NCBI GenBank assembly: GCA_025998955.1
Contig: AP024676.1
Coordinates: forward strand, 1 to 64,000
Direction: 5' to 3'
Source: Candidatus Roseilinea sp.
GTDB taxonomy: Bacteria; Chloroflexota; Anaerolineae; J036; Brachytrichaceae
Length of the DNA stretch: 64,000 nt
Below the pieces are notes generated by a model that saw nothing but the letters and a program-made list of their open reading frames with translations, was not told the origin of the DNA and made no database searches. A program made the translations under genes and the position numbers. Positions 18,314 to 26,891 of the stretch are shown here, one piece after another. Position 1 is the first letter of the stretch. Every line of letters starts with the position of its first letter.

Positions 18314-19405
18314 CTAGAACACACGCACGAGCGACCCTTCTTCGCGACGGGCACGCAGATTCGAGCGTTCGGTATGCGGGTAAGCCGGCATCGTCCAGCG
18401 GAAGACCCAGTGTGCTTGATCTGGTAACATGTTCACGCAGCCGTGGCTGCGCGGCTGGCCGTAGTCGTTGTGCCAGTACACCCCATGGAAGGCAATGCCA
18501 CTGCTGGTAAAGAACGATGCCCAGCTCACGCCGGGCAGGTTGTAGTAATCGTAACCAGGTGTGCCACCCGCCATGCGCGTGCCGGCGATCTTGCGGAAGA
18601 TGCGGTGTTCGCCGGGGATGGTGAAGAAATCCACGATGCCTTCGGGAGTGCGATATCTCCCGCCGGTAGCAACACGCGCCGTGAACACCGGCTCGTCGTA
18701 TTCATAGGCCGTTGCCGTCTGCGTCTTCAGATTCACCTCGATGCGCTTCTTATCCAACGGCACATGGGGTGAGATCGGCGCGAAATCCTCCGGCCCTAGC
18801 GGGCGCAGGTGCTCGGCGCGGACAAAGCCGAGGCCGGCGTTGCCGCCGTTGCCGTCGGCGATCCCATACCAAGTCTTGCCATCCGTTCCTTCGGCCAGTC
18901 GCAGGATGCGAAAGACACAGCCATAGTAGAGCAATGTGCGCACGCCGGCCTTCGGGTCGGCTGCAGCGCGCAGTTCGGTGAACGGCACGGTGATCTCAGC
19001 CCACAAGCCATCCTCGCCCACCTCCCTCAGCGGCTCGTTCAGCACGTTATTGCACGGCTGCACGTTGGCCGAGTGCACGTAGCCGTCGCGGGTCAGATAC
19101 CAGAACGGGTTGTACGTCGTTGGGCCTAGGCCGACGACCTGACCCATGATCGGGATGACTTCATTGGCGCGCAGCTTGCGCACTTCGGGAGACTTGGTCG
19201 TAGGCCGCTCGCGGATGATGAGGTCTTTGCGGAAGGCCCGGCCGAAGGCGTAGGGGATGGGCTGCGGTTGAGGATCGCGCGATTCCGGCGGTTCGCCGGC
19301 GCTAGGATCCGGCGCTTGCCCATGTGTTGAGCGAATACGAATAAATGGGGCGGCGAGCGCCAGGCTGCCGCCGATTTTCAAGAAACGTCGTCGTGTCGCT
19401 TTCAT
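18314..19405 (-). CDS. L,D-transpeptidase (YkuD domain) with twin-arginine signal
   Basis: 363 aa. The N-terminus MKATRRRFLKIGGSLALAAP is a Tat signal. A middle segment (about residues 60-110 and 130-195) has SH3-like repeats: LIIRERPTTKSPEVRKLRAN and GYVHSANVQP. The C-terminal YkuD domain holds GIAFHGVYWHNDYGQPRSHG followed by catalytic C323. It should form or edit 3-3 peptidoglycan cross-links, or attach proteins, outside the cell. A second, shorter L,D-transpeptidase lies directly downstream on the same strand of neighbours. Confidence 0.9.
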   Translation of the reverse strand: MKATRRRFLKIGGSLALAAPFIRIRSTHGQAPDPSAGEPPESRDPQPQPIPYAFGRAFRKDLIIRERPTTKSPEVRKLRANEVIPIMGQVVGLGPTTYNPFWYLTRDGYVHSANVQPCNNVLNEPLREVGEDGLWAEITVPFTELRAAADPKAGVRTLLYYGCVFRILRLAEGTDGKTWYGIADGNGGNAGLGFVRAEHLRPLGPEDFAPISPHVPLDKKRIEVNLKTQTATAYEYDEPVFTARVATGGRYRTPEGIVDFFTIPGEHRIFRKIAGTRMAGGTPGYDYYNLPGVSWASFFTSSGIAFHGVYWHNDYGQPRSHGCVNMLPDQAHWVFRWTMPAYPHTERSNLRARREEGSLVRVF

Positions 19406-19459
19406 AGTCCTCGGTTGGCATCGTTGATGTTCAGTTCAAGGTACGTTCGTCGTGCGCAA

Positions 19460-19924
19460 TTATCGGATCACCACGATCGTGCCGCGCGGCGCCCAGTGGT
19501 AGAGCCAGGCCGCGGCGCGGATCGGCAAGTTGACGCAGCCGTGGCTCATCGGCCGGCCGAAGCGGGTGTGCCAATACGCGCCGTGCAGCGCATAGCCGCC
19601 TTGCCGGAAGTACATCACGTAGGGCACGTTGGGCAGGTCGTAGTCCGGTCCACGCATGCGCTGCTTGGCGTATTTGCCATAGATGCGGAACGTGCCACGC
19701 GGGGTAGGTGTGCGGCGCGTGCCGGTGGAGACCGGCGTGGACATCACGGCGCGACCGTTCTCCCAGGCGGTCAGCCGTTGTTCGGCGATCACGACCTCGA
19801 TCCACTTGCCGCGTCGCGCGTAGCGCGCAGCATCGTGCTCCGAGTCAGATGATCCGGCCAGTAGCGGCCCAGGCGCGGCGAAAAGCAGGATAGTTGCGAC
19901 GACGACGGCGAGTAATCTCCTCAC
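19460..19924 (-). CDS. L,D-transpeptidase (YkuD domain), short form
   Basis: 154 aa. Sec signal peptide MRRLLAVVVATILLFAAPGPLLAG is followed directly by a single YkuD domain: WIEVVIAEQRLTAWENGRAV at its start and ALHGAYWHTRFGRPMSHG before catalytic C130. It lacks the SH3-like part of its neighbour at 18314-19405, from which it is separated by 54 bases; being upstream, it may be transcribed together with it. Tandem paralogues suggest different acceptors or conditions. Confidence 0.9.
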   Translation of the reverse strand: MRRLLAVVVATILLFAAPGPLLAGSSDSEHDAARYARRGKWIEVVIAEQRLTAWENGRAVMSTPVSTGTRRTPTPRGTFRIYGKYAKQRMRGPDYDLPNVPYVMYFRQGGYALHGAYWHTRFGRPMSHGCVNLPIRAAAWLYHWAPRGTIVVIR

Positions 19925-20234
19925 GAAGGTCTATTGTCCACAATTCTGGGCGAGCTGGCAAATTTGCACGCGTTGGAGGATATAGCGCAGAAAAGTGGTT
20001 GACTTTTTGCGCGGAGGAGGCAAAGTAAACGGCATATAAGCCAGGCTGGGCCGCACATGTGTTCACCGGTTGTCGGTATGTCTTGACTCTCGATGAGACC
20101 CGCCCAGGCGTAAACGCCTGGGCTGAGCCGACGGGGGATGCGTGTGGCTTGCCCATATGCTTAGCGCTGGGATTCATCCCAGCGCGATGACTGACGCCCG
20201 CAAATTTGCGTTAAACCCCTCGTTGGAAAGCTAT
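19925..20234. other. 310-base spacer with a structured dispersed repeat
   Basis: No gene found. It holds the 92-base dispersed element listed separately at 20096-20187. The remainder has no supported promoter or RNA gene. Confidence 0.6.
20096..20187 (+). repeat. Dispersed structured repeat, copy 1
   Basis: Two palindromes: CCCAGGCG-TAAA-CGCCTGGG (20103-20122) and GCGCTGGGAT-TC-ATCCCAGCGC (20164-20185), joined by GGATGCGTGTGGCTTGCCCA. The same arrangement lies in the opposite orientation at 34883-34970. Looks like a MITE or REP-type element. Confidence 0.8.
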
Positions 20235-21422
20235 TTAAAGCCGAGGCGAAGCTTGGGCTCTGCCTACTCGCAAGAACACCCACACTGCGGCGAGCTGAAC
20301 GACTACGGAGAAGGCGATCAGCGCCGGCAGCGACGCGTCATACAGCACGCCCATCAATGCGCTGCCCAGAAACCAGGCGATCCCATAGCCGGTGTTGAAG
20401 ATGCCGTAGGCCGTGCCGCGCCGATCGGCGTGGGTCATCCCGGCGACGGCGGCACGCAGGATGGACTCCTGCGCGCCCATGCCGATGCCCCACAGCGCCA
20501 TGCCTACGACTGCCAGCGGCAAGCTGCCTAGGAAGACCAGCGGTGCGAAGAGCGCGCTCAGCCCGGTCACAGCGACCAGAATCGTCAAGCCGATCCGGTC
20601 GAACAGCCGTCCGAAGACCAGCGCCGCGATCGCGTCCACCCCCATAGCGATGGCGTACAGGATGGGGATGGCGCTGGGTGGCGCGACGGCGTTCTTCTCG
20701 AAATGAAAGGCGATCAGCGGGAAGTCGGCGAAGCCGGCGGCGACCAGTGCCGCACCGGCCAGATACATCCAATACACGCGCGGCAGCCCCTGCGGCGTCA
20801 ATTGAGGGCGGGCGATCTCCAGGTCGCGCGGGCGGGGATAGAGGAATCGTGCCAGCAGGAGCGTGCTGACGGCCAGCACCGCCGGGATGGCCAGGAAGGC
20901 GAACGCCGGGCGATAGTCGCCGCGCGCGAACAACACGCCGGCGACGATGAGCGGCCCGGCTACCGCGCCGATCTGGTCCATGGCCTCGTGCAGGCCGAAG
21001 CCCCAACCGCGCCCGGTGGCCTCGGTCGCGTGTGAGAGCATCGCGTCGCGCGCCGGCGTGCGGATCGCCTTGCCGATGCGCTCGGCCATCATCAGCATCG
21101 CTGCGATCTCCCACCGGCCGGCCAGCGCCATGAGCGGCACGGCGAACAAGTTGACTGCGTAGCCGGCGATGGTGATGGCCCAGTACTGCCGGGTACGGTC
21201 GCTGATCAGGCCGGAGATCAGACGCAACCCGTAGCCGAGCAGTTCGCCCAACCCCGCTACGATGCCGACGGCTGTGCCGCTCGCGCCGAGCACAGCCAGG
21301 AATGGGCCGGTGATGCTGCGCGCGCCCTCATACGTCACATCGGCAAACAGGCTGACCAAACCGAGCAGCACGACGAAGCGGATGGCGGTGAGCTTGGAGA
21401 TGTCTCGGGCGTTGGCGAGCAT
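20235..21422 (-). CDS. Major facilitator superfamily transporter
   Basis: 395 aa from ATG 21422 (MLANARDISKLTAIRFVVLL), with about 12 hydrophobic helices. The frame remains open far upstream, but that part overlaps DUF190 in another frame and has no transporter character, so it was left out. SLFADVTYEGARSITGPFLA and MLLSHATE-like loops recall the uncharacterised MFS group that includes YfcJ/UMF-like proteins. Substrate unknown. It lies downstream of crcB and DUF190 with a 52-base repeat spacer, so it may share their fluoride-controlled transcript. Confidence 0.8.
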   Translation of the reverse strand: MLANARDISKLTAIRFVVLLGLVSLFADVTYEGARSITGPFLAVLGASGTAVGIVAGLGELLGYGLRLISGLISDRTRQYWAITIAGYAVNLFAVPLMALAGRWEIAAMLMMAERIGKAIRTPARDAMLSHATEATGRGWGFGLHEAMDQIGAVAGPLIVAGVLFARGDYRPAFAFLAIPAVLAVSTLLLARFLYPRPRDLEIARPQLTPQGLPRVYWMYLAGAALVAAGFADFPLIAFHFEKNAVAPPSAIPILYAIAMGVDAIAALVFGRLFDRIGLTILVAVTGLSALFAPLVFLGSLPLAVVGMALWGIGMGAQESILRAAVAGMTHADRRGTAYGIFNTGYGIAWFLGSALMGVLYDASLPALIAFSVVVQLAAVWVFLRVGRAQASPRL

Positions 21423-21429
21423 GGGGACA

Positions 21430-21486
21430 GTGTTGATGTCCGTTAGTGTCGCTGGTGTCGGTGATGTCGAGGTGTCAGGGGGTGTC
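21430..21486 (-). repeat. Word repeat between DUF190 and MFS genes
   Basis: Plus-strand words GTGTTGATGTCC, GTTAGTGTCG, CTGGTGTCGG, TGATGTCGAG, GTGTCAGG repeat the core GTGTCGGTGATGTCG with changes. Confidence 0.6.
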
Positions 21487-21822
21487 GGCAGGTTTGCTTC
21501 GGTAGAAGCGAATGTGGGCCTTCTCCAGCGTTGCCAGACCTTCGCGGATGCTTCCTTCGATGCTGTTGAAGAAGCGCTCCAGCTTCTCCTGCGTGTCAAC
21601 GATCTCGACCACGATGGGCAGATCTTCCGACAGGCGCTCGATCTTGGCGGTGTGGACGCGGCTGTTGGCACCGAACCCCATGATGCCGCGCAACACGGTC
21701 GCGCCGGCCATGCCCTGGCGCTTGGCCTCGAGCACGATCCATTCGTAGAGCAGCTTGCCGTCTTTGCGATCACTCTCACCGATGAAGATGCGCAACAGGT
21801 AGCCTTCTTCGGGTAACACCAT
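21475..21822 (-). CDS. DUF190 protein
   Basis: 115 aa, full length for the family. It has LLRIFIGESDRKDGKLLYEW near the start and a GATVLRGIMGFGANSRVHT core, ending IRFYRSKPADTP. DUF190 proteins have a PII/ferredoxin-like fold and are very often next to crcB, as here (4-base gap), so a role in fluoride resistance is likely though the mechanism is unknown. Confidence 0.88.
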   Translation of the reverse strand: MVLPEEGYLLRIFIGESDRKDGKLLYEWIVLEAKRQGMAGATVLRGIMGFGANSRVHTAKIERLSEDLPIVVEIVDTQEKLERFFNSIEGSIREGLATLEKAHIRFYRSKPADTP

Positions 21823-21826
21823 CGGT

Positions 21827-22225
21827 TCACCTCCAGATCAGGGCAGCTGCGACGCGGCCCAACCAAACTGCCAGCAGGCCGAGCACGACTTGCACCGAGA
21901 CATTGGCGAACGTGCTCAGCGCCTGGCCGTCGCGCAGCAGGTTCATGGACTCGTTGGCAAAGGTGGAGAATGTCGTGTATCCACCCAGCATACCGGTGAA
22001 CACGAACAGGCGCGACTCGGTAGTGAACACGCCGCGCGCGTCGGCCAGTTGCGACAGCAGGCCGATGATGAAGCAGCCGGTTAGGTTTACGACCATCGTT
22101 CCGTAGGGGAATTGCACATTCTGCATCACACCTTGCACGTAGCCGCTGAACAGATAGCGCAGCACCGCGCCGATGCAGCCGCCTAAGCCCACCAACAAAA
22201 TGCGATTGAGTACGACGTTGTCCAT
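21827..22225 (-). CDS. crcB: Fluoride exporter CrcB/Fluc
   Basis: 132 aa with four helices. Family motifs are GLGGCIGAVLRYLFSG, FPYGTMVVNLTGCFIIGLL (with the pore Asn) and FTGMLGGYTTFSTFANES (central Na-site GYTTFSTF). It forms a dual-topology dimeric channel that lets F- out of the cell. The 165 bases upstream hold a promoter, a fluoride aptamer and a terminator, so expression should need fluoride. Confidence 0.95.
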   Translation of the reverse strand: MDNVVLNRILLVGLGGCIGAVLRYLFSGYVQGVMQNVQFPYGTMVVNLTGCFIIGLLSQLADARGVFTTESRLFVFTGMLGGYTTFSTFANESMNLLRDGQALSTFANVSVQVVLGLLAVWLGRVAAALIWR

Positions 22226-22237
22226 TGCAGCATCAAC

Positions 22238-22275
22238 AAAAAAGCTTCTGCCGCATAATCACTTCGGCAGAAGCT
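22238..22275 (-). terminator. Riboswitch expression platform: intrinsic terminator before crcB
   Basis: Minus-strand AGCTTCTGCCG pairs perfectly (11 bp) with CGGCAGAAGCT across an 11-base loop, then T6. Its first arm contains GCTTC, which the aptamer needs for its pseudoknot, so the two structures compete. Confidence 0.9.
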
Positions 22276-22340
22276 ATCAGTCAACATTGACGGTTCTCGC
22301 GGGACCTTCTAGTCACCGGCGACAGCGAGCTTCATCGCTG
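22270..22340 (-). promoter_or_regulatory. Fluoride riboswitch (crcB motif) aptamer
   Basis: On the minus strand CAGC-GATGAAGCTC-GCTG matches the P1 hairpin of known fluoride aptamers (4-bp stem, GAUGA-type 10-base loop). AACCGTCAATG and TTGACTGATAGCTTC give the P3 hairpin and conserved CUGAU, and GCTTC can pair with GAAGC in the first loop (pseudoknot). It has about 25 extra bases between P1 and the conserved AACC, which is unusual. A terminator overlaps its 3' end and crcB follows. An Rfam RF01734 covariance search would settle it. Confidence 0.82.
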
Positions 22341-22346
22341 GGCGTT

Positions 22347-22375
22347 AGTCTACGCCTTTCGTCCGATCCGGTCAA
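22347..22375 (-). promoter_or_regulatory. Promoter of the crcB fluoride operon
   Basis: Minus-strand TTGACC (22375-22370), 17-base spacer, TAGACT (22352-22347). Transcription would start just at the first base pairs of the aptamer. Confidence 0.75.
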
Positions 22376-22390
22376 GGTGAGGCGTCCCGA

Positions 22391-22909
22391 TCATTCCCGC
22401 CGCAGCGCGCCGATCATCCAGCTCAGGGCGAGCGCGGCCAGCAGCCCCAGCGCGAACACCGCGGCGAAGCTGAGCGTCGCGCGGATGGTCAGCGCCAACC
22501 CGGCGAGGGCTGTTCCGCCCAACAAAGCAGCCATCAGCCAGCGCAGATGCCGGCGTTCGATGTCGCCGGCGCGCTCCACGCGCACCAATGCCTGCATCCG
22601 CCGTTCGAAGTGTGTCAGGTCCCACGCCGCCAGTGCTGCGACGACCGTCAACAGCATCAGCGCCGACAGCGCGCCGATGAGCAAGCCGACCGCTGCACCG
22701 GCCATCACCGCCGTGAACGTCAGGTTGGCGAGGGCGGCAGCCAGGCCGTAGCGCCTGCGGTGCCGGCTATAGGCCCATGCTGCGCCGAGGACGGCGAAGA
22801 TCGGGATGAAGATCGCGGCATCGCGCAGCGCAAGGCCGAGTGACAGCGCGCCCAGCGCAACGCTCATCGTTGCCAATAGCAAGCGGGGCGTCCAGGTCAA
22901 TGCGCTCAT
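22391..22909 (-). CDS. Hypothetical membrane protein, MoxR-DUF58 cluster
   Basis: 172 aa with four or five hydrophobic helices (LLLATMSVALGALSLGLAL, IFIPIFAVLGAAWAY, then a pair around residues 65-95, and one near the C-terminus). A soluble charged stretch (DLTHFERRMQALVRVERAG) lies in the middle. No family recognised. ATGA overlap with the stop of the DUF58 gene indicates translational coupling and a job in the same system. Confidence 0.65.
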   Translation of the reverse strand: MSALTWTPRLLLATMSVALGALSLGLALRDAAIFIPIFAVLGAAWAYSRHRRRYGLAAALANLTFTAVMAGAAVGLLIGALSALMLLTVVAALAAWDLTHFERRMQALVRVERAGDIERRHLRWLMAALLGGTALAGLALTIRATLSFAAVFALGLLAALALSWMIGALRRE

Positions 22910-24195
22910 GGCATGCGCACCATCAGCCGACGCTGCGCGGGCTGGCGCGCCAATGCAGCGTGAATGACGGCGTCCAGCGGCAACGACACGTCCCAGTCCA
23001 CCACCTGCACGCCATGCCGACGGAGCATTTGCAGGTTCAGTCGGCGCTCAGCGCGTGCGATCCGCGCGGCGTACTGCGTCCGGATGTTCGTATCCAGCGT
23101 TTGCAGCTCGAACGCAATCGGGTCGGGGCTGACCACCATGACCGCGTAGCCGAGTGCGCGTAGCCGGCCGAGCACCGGCGCGTCGTCGTTCATCACCGCG
23201 CCCACGAAGACGATCTGCGAATGGGCGGGGAAGAAGCGCGTCGGCAGCCGGTCGAGCTTCTCGAAGATGAAGTGGTGGTCGACCGTAGCGCGGGCCAGCG
23301 CACGCAGCAGACGGTCACGCTGCACGCGCCCATAGCCGGGGAAGACGCCCTCGATGCCGCTGCCGTACACGAGCAACCCCACGCGGTTGCCGGCGTCGAG
23401 GAACGCCTCGGCCAGCGAGGCCGTCGCGTGCACGGCGTGTTCGAATAGCGAGCCGTGTGTCGTGCGCACGTCGTTCTGCTCACGCGCGTCGAGGATCAAC
23501 CCGATGTCGGCGATGCGCTCCTGCTCGAAGACGTTGCTGAAGATGCGATCGTCGTAGCGTGCGCTGGCCCGCCAGTTCACCGAACGCAGCCGGTCGCCCA
23601 GTTGATACTCGCGCACGGCGAAGAAATCTACACCCGATCCACCCTGGCGCGATGGGATCGGTCCGGCGAACCCACGCGTGCGCGGTGGGCGCAGGGGAAT
23701 CGGGCGCAGCCGCTGCGTCGTCGGCTGCACCAACAATGACGCGAACGCCGGGATCACCGTCTGGCGCTGGAAGAGGCCGAATCCATCCAGCGCCGTTGCG
23801 TAGGCGTGTTTGAAACGATATGCGCCGCGCGGGCCGCGCACGGTGTATTCGAGGGTGAGCGACTCACCGGTCGCCAACGGCGCAAGCGCGTTCGCATGGC
23901 CGGAGGTTACCTCCAGGCCAGATGGGACGACCTCTTCGACGCGCACTTCGCTCAGGGGTGCACCGTCGTTCGTCAGGTGCAGCCGGAGGGTCGCCGGCTC
24001 GCCGACGGCGACGCGATCGGGATGGACGATGCGCTCGCCGGTCAGTTGGATCGCTTCGGGGCGCTGCAGGAGCGCCAGGCCGAGGTAGACCAGCAGCGGG
24101 ATCGCCAGCGCGACGATGCCACCATTCAACGCTGCCAGTCCCAGCAGGAATGCCGCCGCGATCAGCACGATGAGCAACGTCGCTCTACTCGTCAT
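22906..24195 (-). CDS. DUF58 (vWA-like) protein
   Basis: 429 aa. N-terminal membrane region of two helices (LLIVLIAAAFLLGLAALNGG and VALAIPLLVYLGLALL), then a beta-rich domain, and the DUF58 signature DFFAVREYQLGDRLRSVNWR near residues 190-210, followed by a vWA-like domain (DIGLILDAREQ, a MIDAS-like Asp). DUF58 proteins work with MoxR ATPases in assembly or insertion of membrane or secreted protein complexes. Here moxR is upstream on the same strand after a 105-base spacer. Confidence 0.9.
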   Translation of the reverse strand: MTSRATLLIVLIAAAFLLGLAALNGGIVALAIPLLVYLGLALLQRPEAIQLTGERIVHPDRVAVGEPATLRLHLTNDGAPLSEVRVEEVVPSGLEVTSGHANALAPLATGESLTLEYTVRGPRGAYRFKHAYATALDGFGLFQRQTVIPAFASLLVQPTTQRLRPIPLRPPRTRGFAGPIPSRQGGSGVDFFAVREYQLGDRLRSVNWRASARYDDRIFSNVFEQERIADIGLILDAREQNDVRTTHGSLFEHAVHATASLAEAFLDAGNRVGLLVYGSGIEGVFPGYGRVQRDRLLRALARATVDHHFIFEKLDRLPTRFFPAHSQIVFVGAVMNDDAPVLGRLRALGYAVMVVSPDPIAFELQTLDTNIRTQYAARIARAERRLNLQMLRRHGVQVVDWDVSLPLDAVIHAALARQPAQRRLMVRMP

Positions 24196-24211
24196 GGATG
24201 GAGTTTGAACA

Positions 24212-24300
24212 GGATTGACCAGATAGATGAGATTTCGTCGTGGACACGTTCTTCCGACTACCGACTTCTGACTCCCATCTGCGACTTCTCATTTGCTCAT
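24212..24300 (-). repeat. Word-repeat spacer between moxR and DUF58
   Basis: Plus-strand words CCGACTACCGACTTCTGACT and CTGCGACTTCTCATTTGCTC repeat a CGACTTCTGACT core with changes. Confidence 0.55.
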
Positions 24301-25293
24301 TCATCCCGACTCGAGTTTGGCGCCGATGACCGGCACCGGTGTGGACTGGACGACTTCGGCCACGATGCGATCCGCCGCCTGCGAGACGGTCCACAGATCG
24401 GGCTGCAGGATCAGGCGATGGCTCAGCGCGACCTTGGCGAAGCGCTTCACGTCGTCGGGAAGCACATAGGCGCGTCCGTGCATCGCTGCCCAAGCGCGCG
24501 ACAGCTTGAGCAGCGCCAGCGTGCCGCGTGGGCTGGCGCCGACAGCCACCTGCCGGTGCTGGCGCGTCCGCGTGACGAGATCCACCATATAGCGCTCGAT
24601 GTCGGGATCCACGTAGATCCGCTCGACGGCGCGGCGCAAGCGCAGCAACCCTTCGGCGCTGGTGACCGCTTCGATGGCGACGGCGTCCTGCTGCCGGTCG
24701 CGCCGCCGTCTCAGAATCTCCTGTTCCTCAGCCGGGGTGGGGTAGCCCACCGAGAGCTTGACGATGAAGCGGTCGAGTTGCGCCTCGGGCAAGGGGAAAG
24801 TGCCCTCGTACTCGATCGGGTTTTGCGTGGCGATGACGATGAACGGCTCGAGTAAGCGCATCGTCTCGCCTTCCAACGTGACTTGGTATTCCTGCATCGC
24901 TTCCAGTAGCGCCGATTGGGTGCGCGGTGAGGCGCGATTGATCTCATCGGCCAAGATGATGTTGGCGAAAATCGGCCCCGGGCGCAGCACGAACCGGTTC
25001 TGTGCGCGGTCGAAGACGTAGCCGCCGGTGATGTCGCCCGGCAGCAGGTCGGGCGTGAACTGGATGCGTTTGAATTGCATGCCCAGTGCGGCAGCGAAGC
25101 TGTTGGCGATCAGCGTCTTGGCCAGGCCGGGGTAATCCTCCAGCAGCACATGGCCGCCGGTCAGGAAGGCGGCCATGATCATCTCCAGCACGTTGCGCTT
25201 GCCCACGATGGCGCGCTCTACCTGGGCGATCACGCAGCGCGTAATTTCGGCCACTTCGCCGACGGTGGGGGGGTCTACTCGCAGATCGGTCAT
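24301..25293 (-). CDS. MoxR-family AAA+ ATPase
   Basis: 330 aa. Walker A is GHVLLEDYPGLAKTLIAN (the Gly-Leu-Ala-Lys-Thr form common in MoxR), Walker B ILADEINRASPRTQSALLEA, sensor 1 VIATQNPIEYEGTFPLPEAQ, and the C-terminal lid with sensor 2. These ATPases act as chaperones for metal insertion or complex maturation with vWA/DUF58 partners. The ATG overlaps the stop of the preceding gene by 4 bases. Confidence 0.95.
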   Translation of the reverse strand: MTDLRVDPPTVGEVAEITRCVIAQVERAIVGKRNVLEMIMAAFLTGGHVLLEDYPGLAKTLIANSFAAALGMQFKRIQFTPDLLPGDITGGYVFDRAQNRFVLRPGPIFANIILADEINRASPRTQSALLEAMQEYQVTLEGETMRLLEPFIVIATQNPIEYEGTFPLPEAQLDRFIVKLSVGYPTPAEEQEILRRRRDRQQDAVAIEAVTSAEGLLRLRRAVERIYVDPDIERYMVDLVTRTRQHRQVAVGASPRGTLALLKLSRAWAAMHGRAYVLPDDVKRFAKVALSHRLILQPDLWTVSQAADRIVAEVVQSTPVPVIGAKLESG

Positions 25294-25958
25294 GTCGAAT
25301 TGCCTAGTTGCGCTTCTACGTAGTCAATGGCGGCCTTGAGCTTGTCGTTCAGGTGTGCGGCCTGATCTGTCATCCGGCGCGCCGGTTGGAAGGTGCGGCA
25401 CAGACGTCGCCACAGCGACGCCAGCGGGTGTGCGCTGCCGGGCTGTTCGACCTGCATCCAGCCCTGCCGGTTGCGCAGCAGCGCCTCGATCTCCGGCGGC
25501 ACGTTCAGTGTGCCGCTGCGAAGGCGGGCCATGACCTCGTTGGGGTCGAGCTGATGCGTGTGCGCCAGCGTCTTGAGCATCAGGCTGCGCATCTCCTGCG
25601 CGGTCTGCTCGCGCGCGAATTGGCTGTGGTCGAGGTTGCCGAGCTGGCGCGCCCAGAAGCCGAGCCGTGAACGCGCGCTGCCTGCGACCGACCGGAGAGG
25701 CGGATCGCCGGAACGGGCACCAGCCTGCAACAATCCACGCAGCACAATGACCACACTGATGATCAGCAAGACGGCGAGGAAGAGGCTCTGGGGCAGGCTC
25801 CGCAACAGCAGGTCGGTCAGCCAGACGGCGTAAGCCAGCGGGATCACCACGGCTTCGCGGACGGCGTCGCGCAAGGCGAACGTGAGCACACCGACGCCGA
25901 TCAACACCAGCGCGGCTATCAACAACTGAGCCGGCCGGACGCGCCTGAGCTTGCTCAC
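25290..25958 (-). CDS. Hypothetical membrane protein of the MoxR cluster
   Basis: 222 aa from GTG 25958, chosen because it forms a GTGA overlap with the DUF4129 gene stop; an ATG at 25982 would overlap by 28 bases. Three hydrophobic helices near the N-terminus (AQLLIAALVLIGVGVLTFAL; AVVIPLAYAVWLTDLLLRSL; LFLAVLLIISVVIVLRGLL) are followed by a soluble, helical, charged C-terminal part. Family not recognised; the position between DUF4129 and moxR suggests a component of the same membrane complex. Confidence 0.65.
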   Translation of the reverse strand: MSKLRRVRPAQLLIAALVLIGVGVLTFALRDAVREAVVIPLAYAVWLTDLLLRSLPQSLFLAVLLIISVVIVLRGLLQAGARSGDPPLRSVAGSARSRLGFWARQLGNLDHSQFAREQTAQEMRSLMLKTLAHTHQLDPNEVMARLRSGTLNVPPEIEALLRNRQGWMQVEQPGSAHPLASLWRRLCRTFQPARRMTDQAAHLNDKLKAAIDYVEAQLGNST

Positions 25959-26863
25959 GGCGTCCCCCTGGCTTGCGCGCACGCGGCGACGATCGCCGCC
26001 AGGCTGTCTTTGGCCAGGCGCTCTTCGCGCTCACTTGCCGGTTGCCCACCGTAGCGCACGTCCTCGAACACGCGCGTCAGCTGATGTACGGCTTCCTGCG
26101 GCAGCCCTTTGCCCCGCAGCGCCTGCTCGAACTCGCTCGGCGTCATAGCGATTTCGCGCTGGATGCCGCGTTCCTGTTGCAGCACACGCGTCATGTCGCG
26201 GTAGCAGCGGATGACGGCCGACTTGAAATCACCACCCGACTGCAATTCGTCGAGCGCGGCTTGCGCGCGCTTGCCCAGCCGGGCGAGCGAGTCATCCGGC
26301 CGCCTCTGCCGTCGCCAGATTGCCCAGACAACGATCGCTGCCAGCCCCACGATCAGTAGCGAGATCGCCAGCGCAGCCGCCAGCACCGTCCATTCGGATG
26401 GGTTGGGCGTGAAATCGGGCAGGGGCGTGAGCGGTGGCGCGCCGTCGGCCCGTTCGCCGCTCTGCCCGGCGTTCTCGAATAACTCCTCGGGCAGGTTGCC
26501 TGCGATGCGCGACAGGGCGCTGAGGAACAACCAGAGCGCGACGGCCGTGACGATGTTGATCAACAGCCGCCGGCGTTCCTCGCGCATGAAGATCACCAGG
26601 ATGAGGTTGATCGGCAAGAGCAGCAGCGCCACCGCCAGCATGATGCGCACGAACAAGATAATCGCCTCGCCGCCGCCGATGCTCCCGCCCGCTCGTCCAA
26701 GCGGCGGGATGTCCAGGGCAAACCATTCGCCCGGCAGCAGCGGCAGATCGGTGATGCTGACCGCGAGCACGAAGAGCAGCACCAGCACCCCGATCAGCAG
26801 GGCCAAGGCACGACGCTTGTGGCGCAGGCCGGCTACGGATGTCGAGGCAGGATCGTCGGGCAT
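25955..26863 (-). CDS. DUF4129-domain membrane protein
   Basis: 302 aa. First gene of the MoxR cluster. Helices lie at about residues 17-40, 70-92, 97-117 and 158-188. The C-terminal domain has the DUF4129 pattern AVIRCYRDMTRVLQQERGIQ followed by MTPSEFEQALRGKGLP and a final helical pair. DUF4129 often occurs fused to or next to transglutaminases and MoxR/DUF58. It is read from a short gap after the CDF gene, so a promoter near 26870 is expected. Confidence 0.82.
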   Translation of the reverse strand: MPDDPASTSVAGLRHKRRALALLIGVLVLLFVLAVSITDLPLLPGEWFALDIPPLGRAGGSIGGGEAIILFVRIMLAVALLLLPINLILVIFMREERRRLLINIVTAVALWLFLSALSRIAGNLPEELFENAGQSGERADGAPPLTPLPDFTPNPSEWTVLAAALAISLLIVGLAAIVVWAIWRRQRRPDDSLARLGKRAQAALDELQSGGDFKSAVIRCYRDMTRVLQQERGIQREIAMTPSEFEQALRGKGLPQEAVHQLTRVFEDVRYGGQPASEREERLAKDSLAAIVAACAQARGTP

Positions 26864-26891
26864 GAGTCGCTACTATACTGCGCGTGTCGTT

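Noticed and set aside
21423-21866. N-terminal extension of the MFS transporter through DUF190
   Set aside because: The added residues are Cys/Ser/Arg-rich out-of-frame translation of DUF190; the transporter begins at MLANARDISK.
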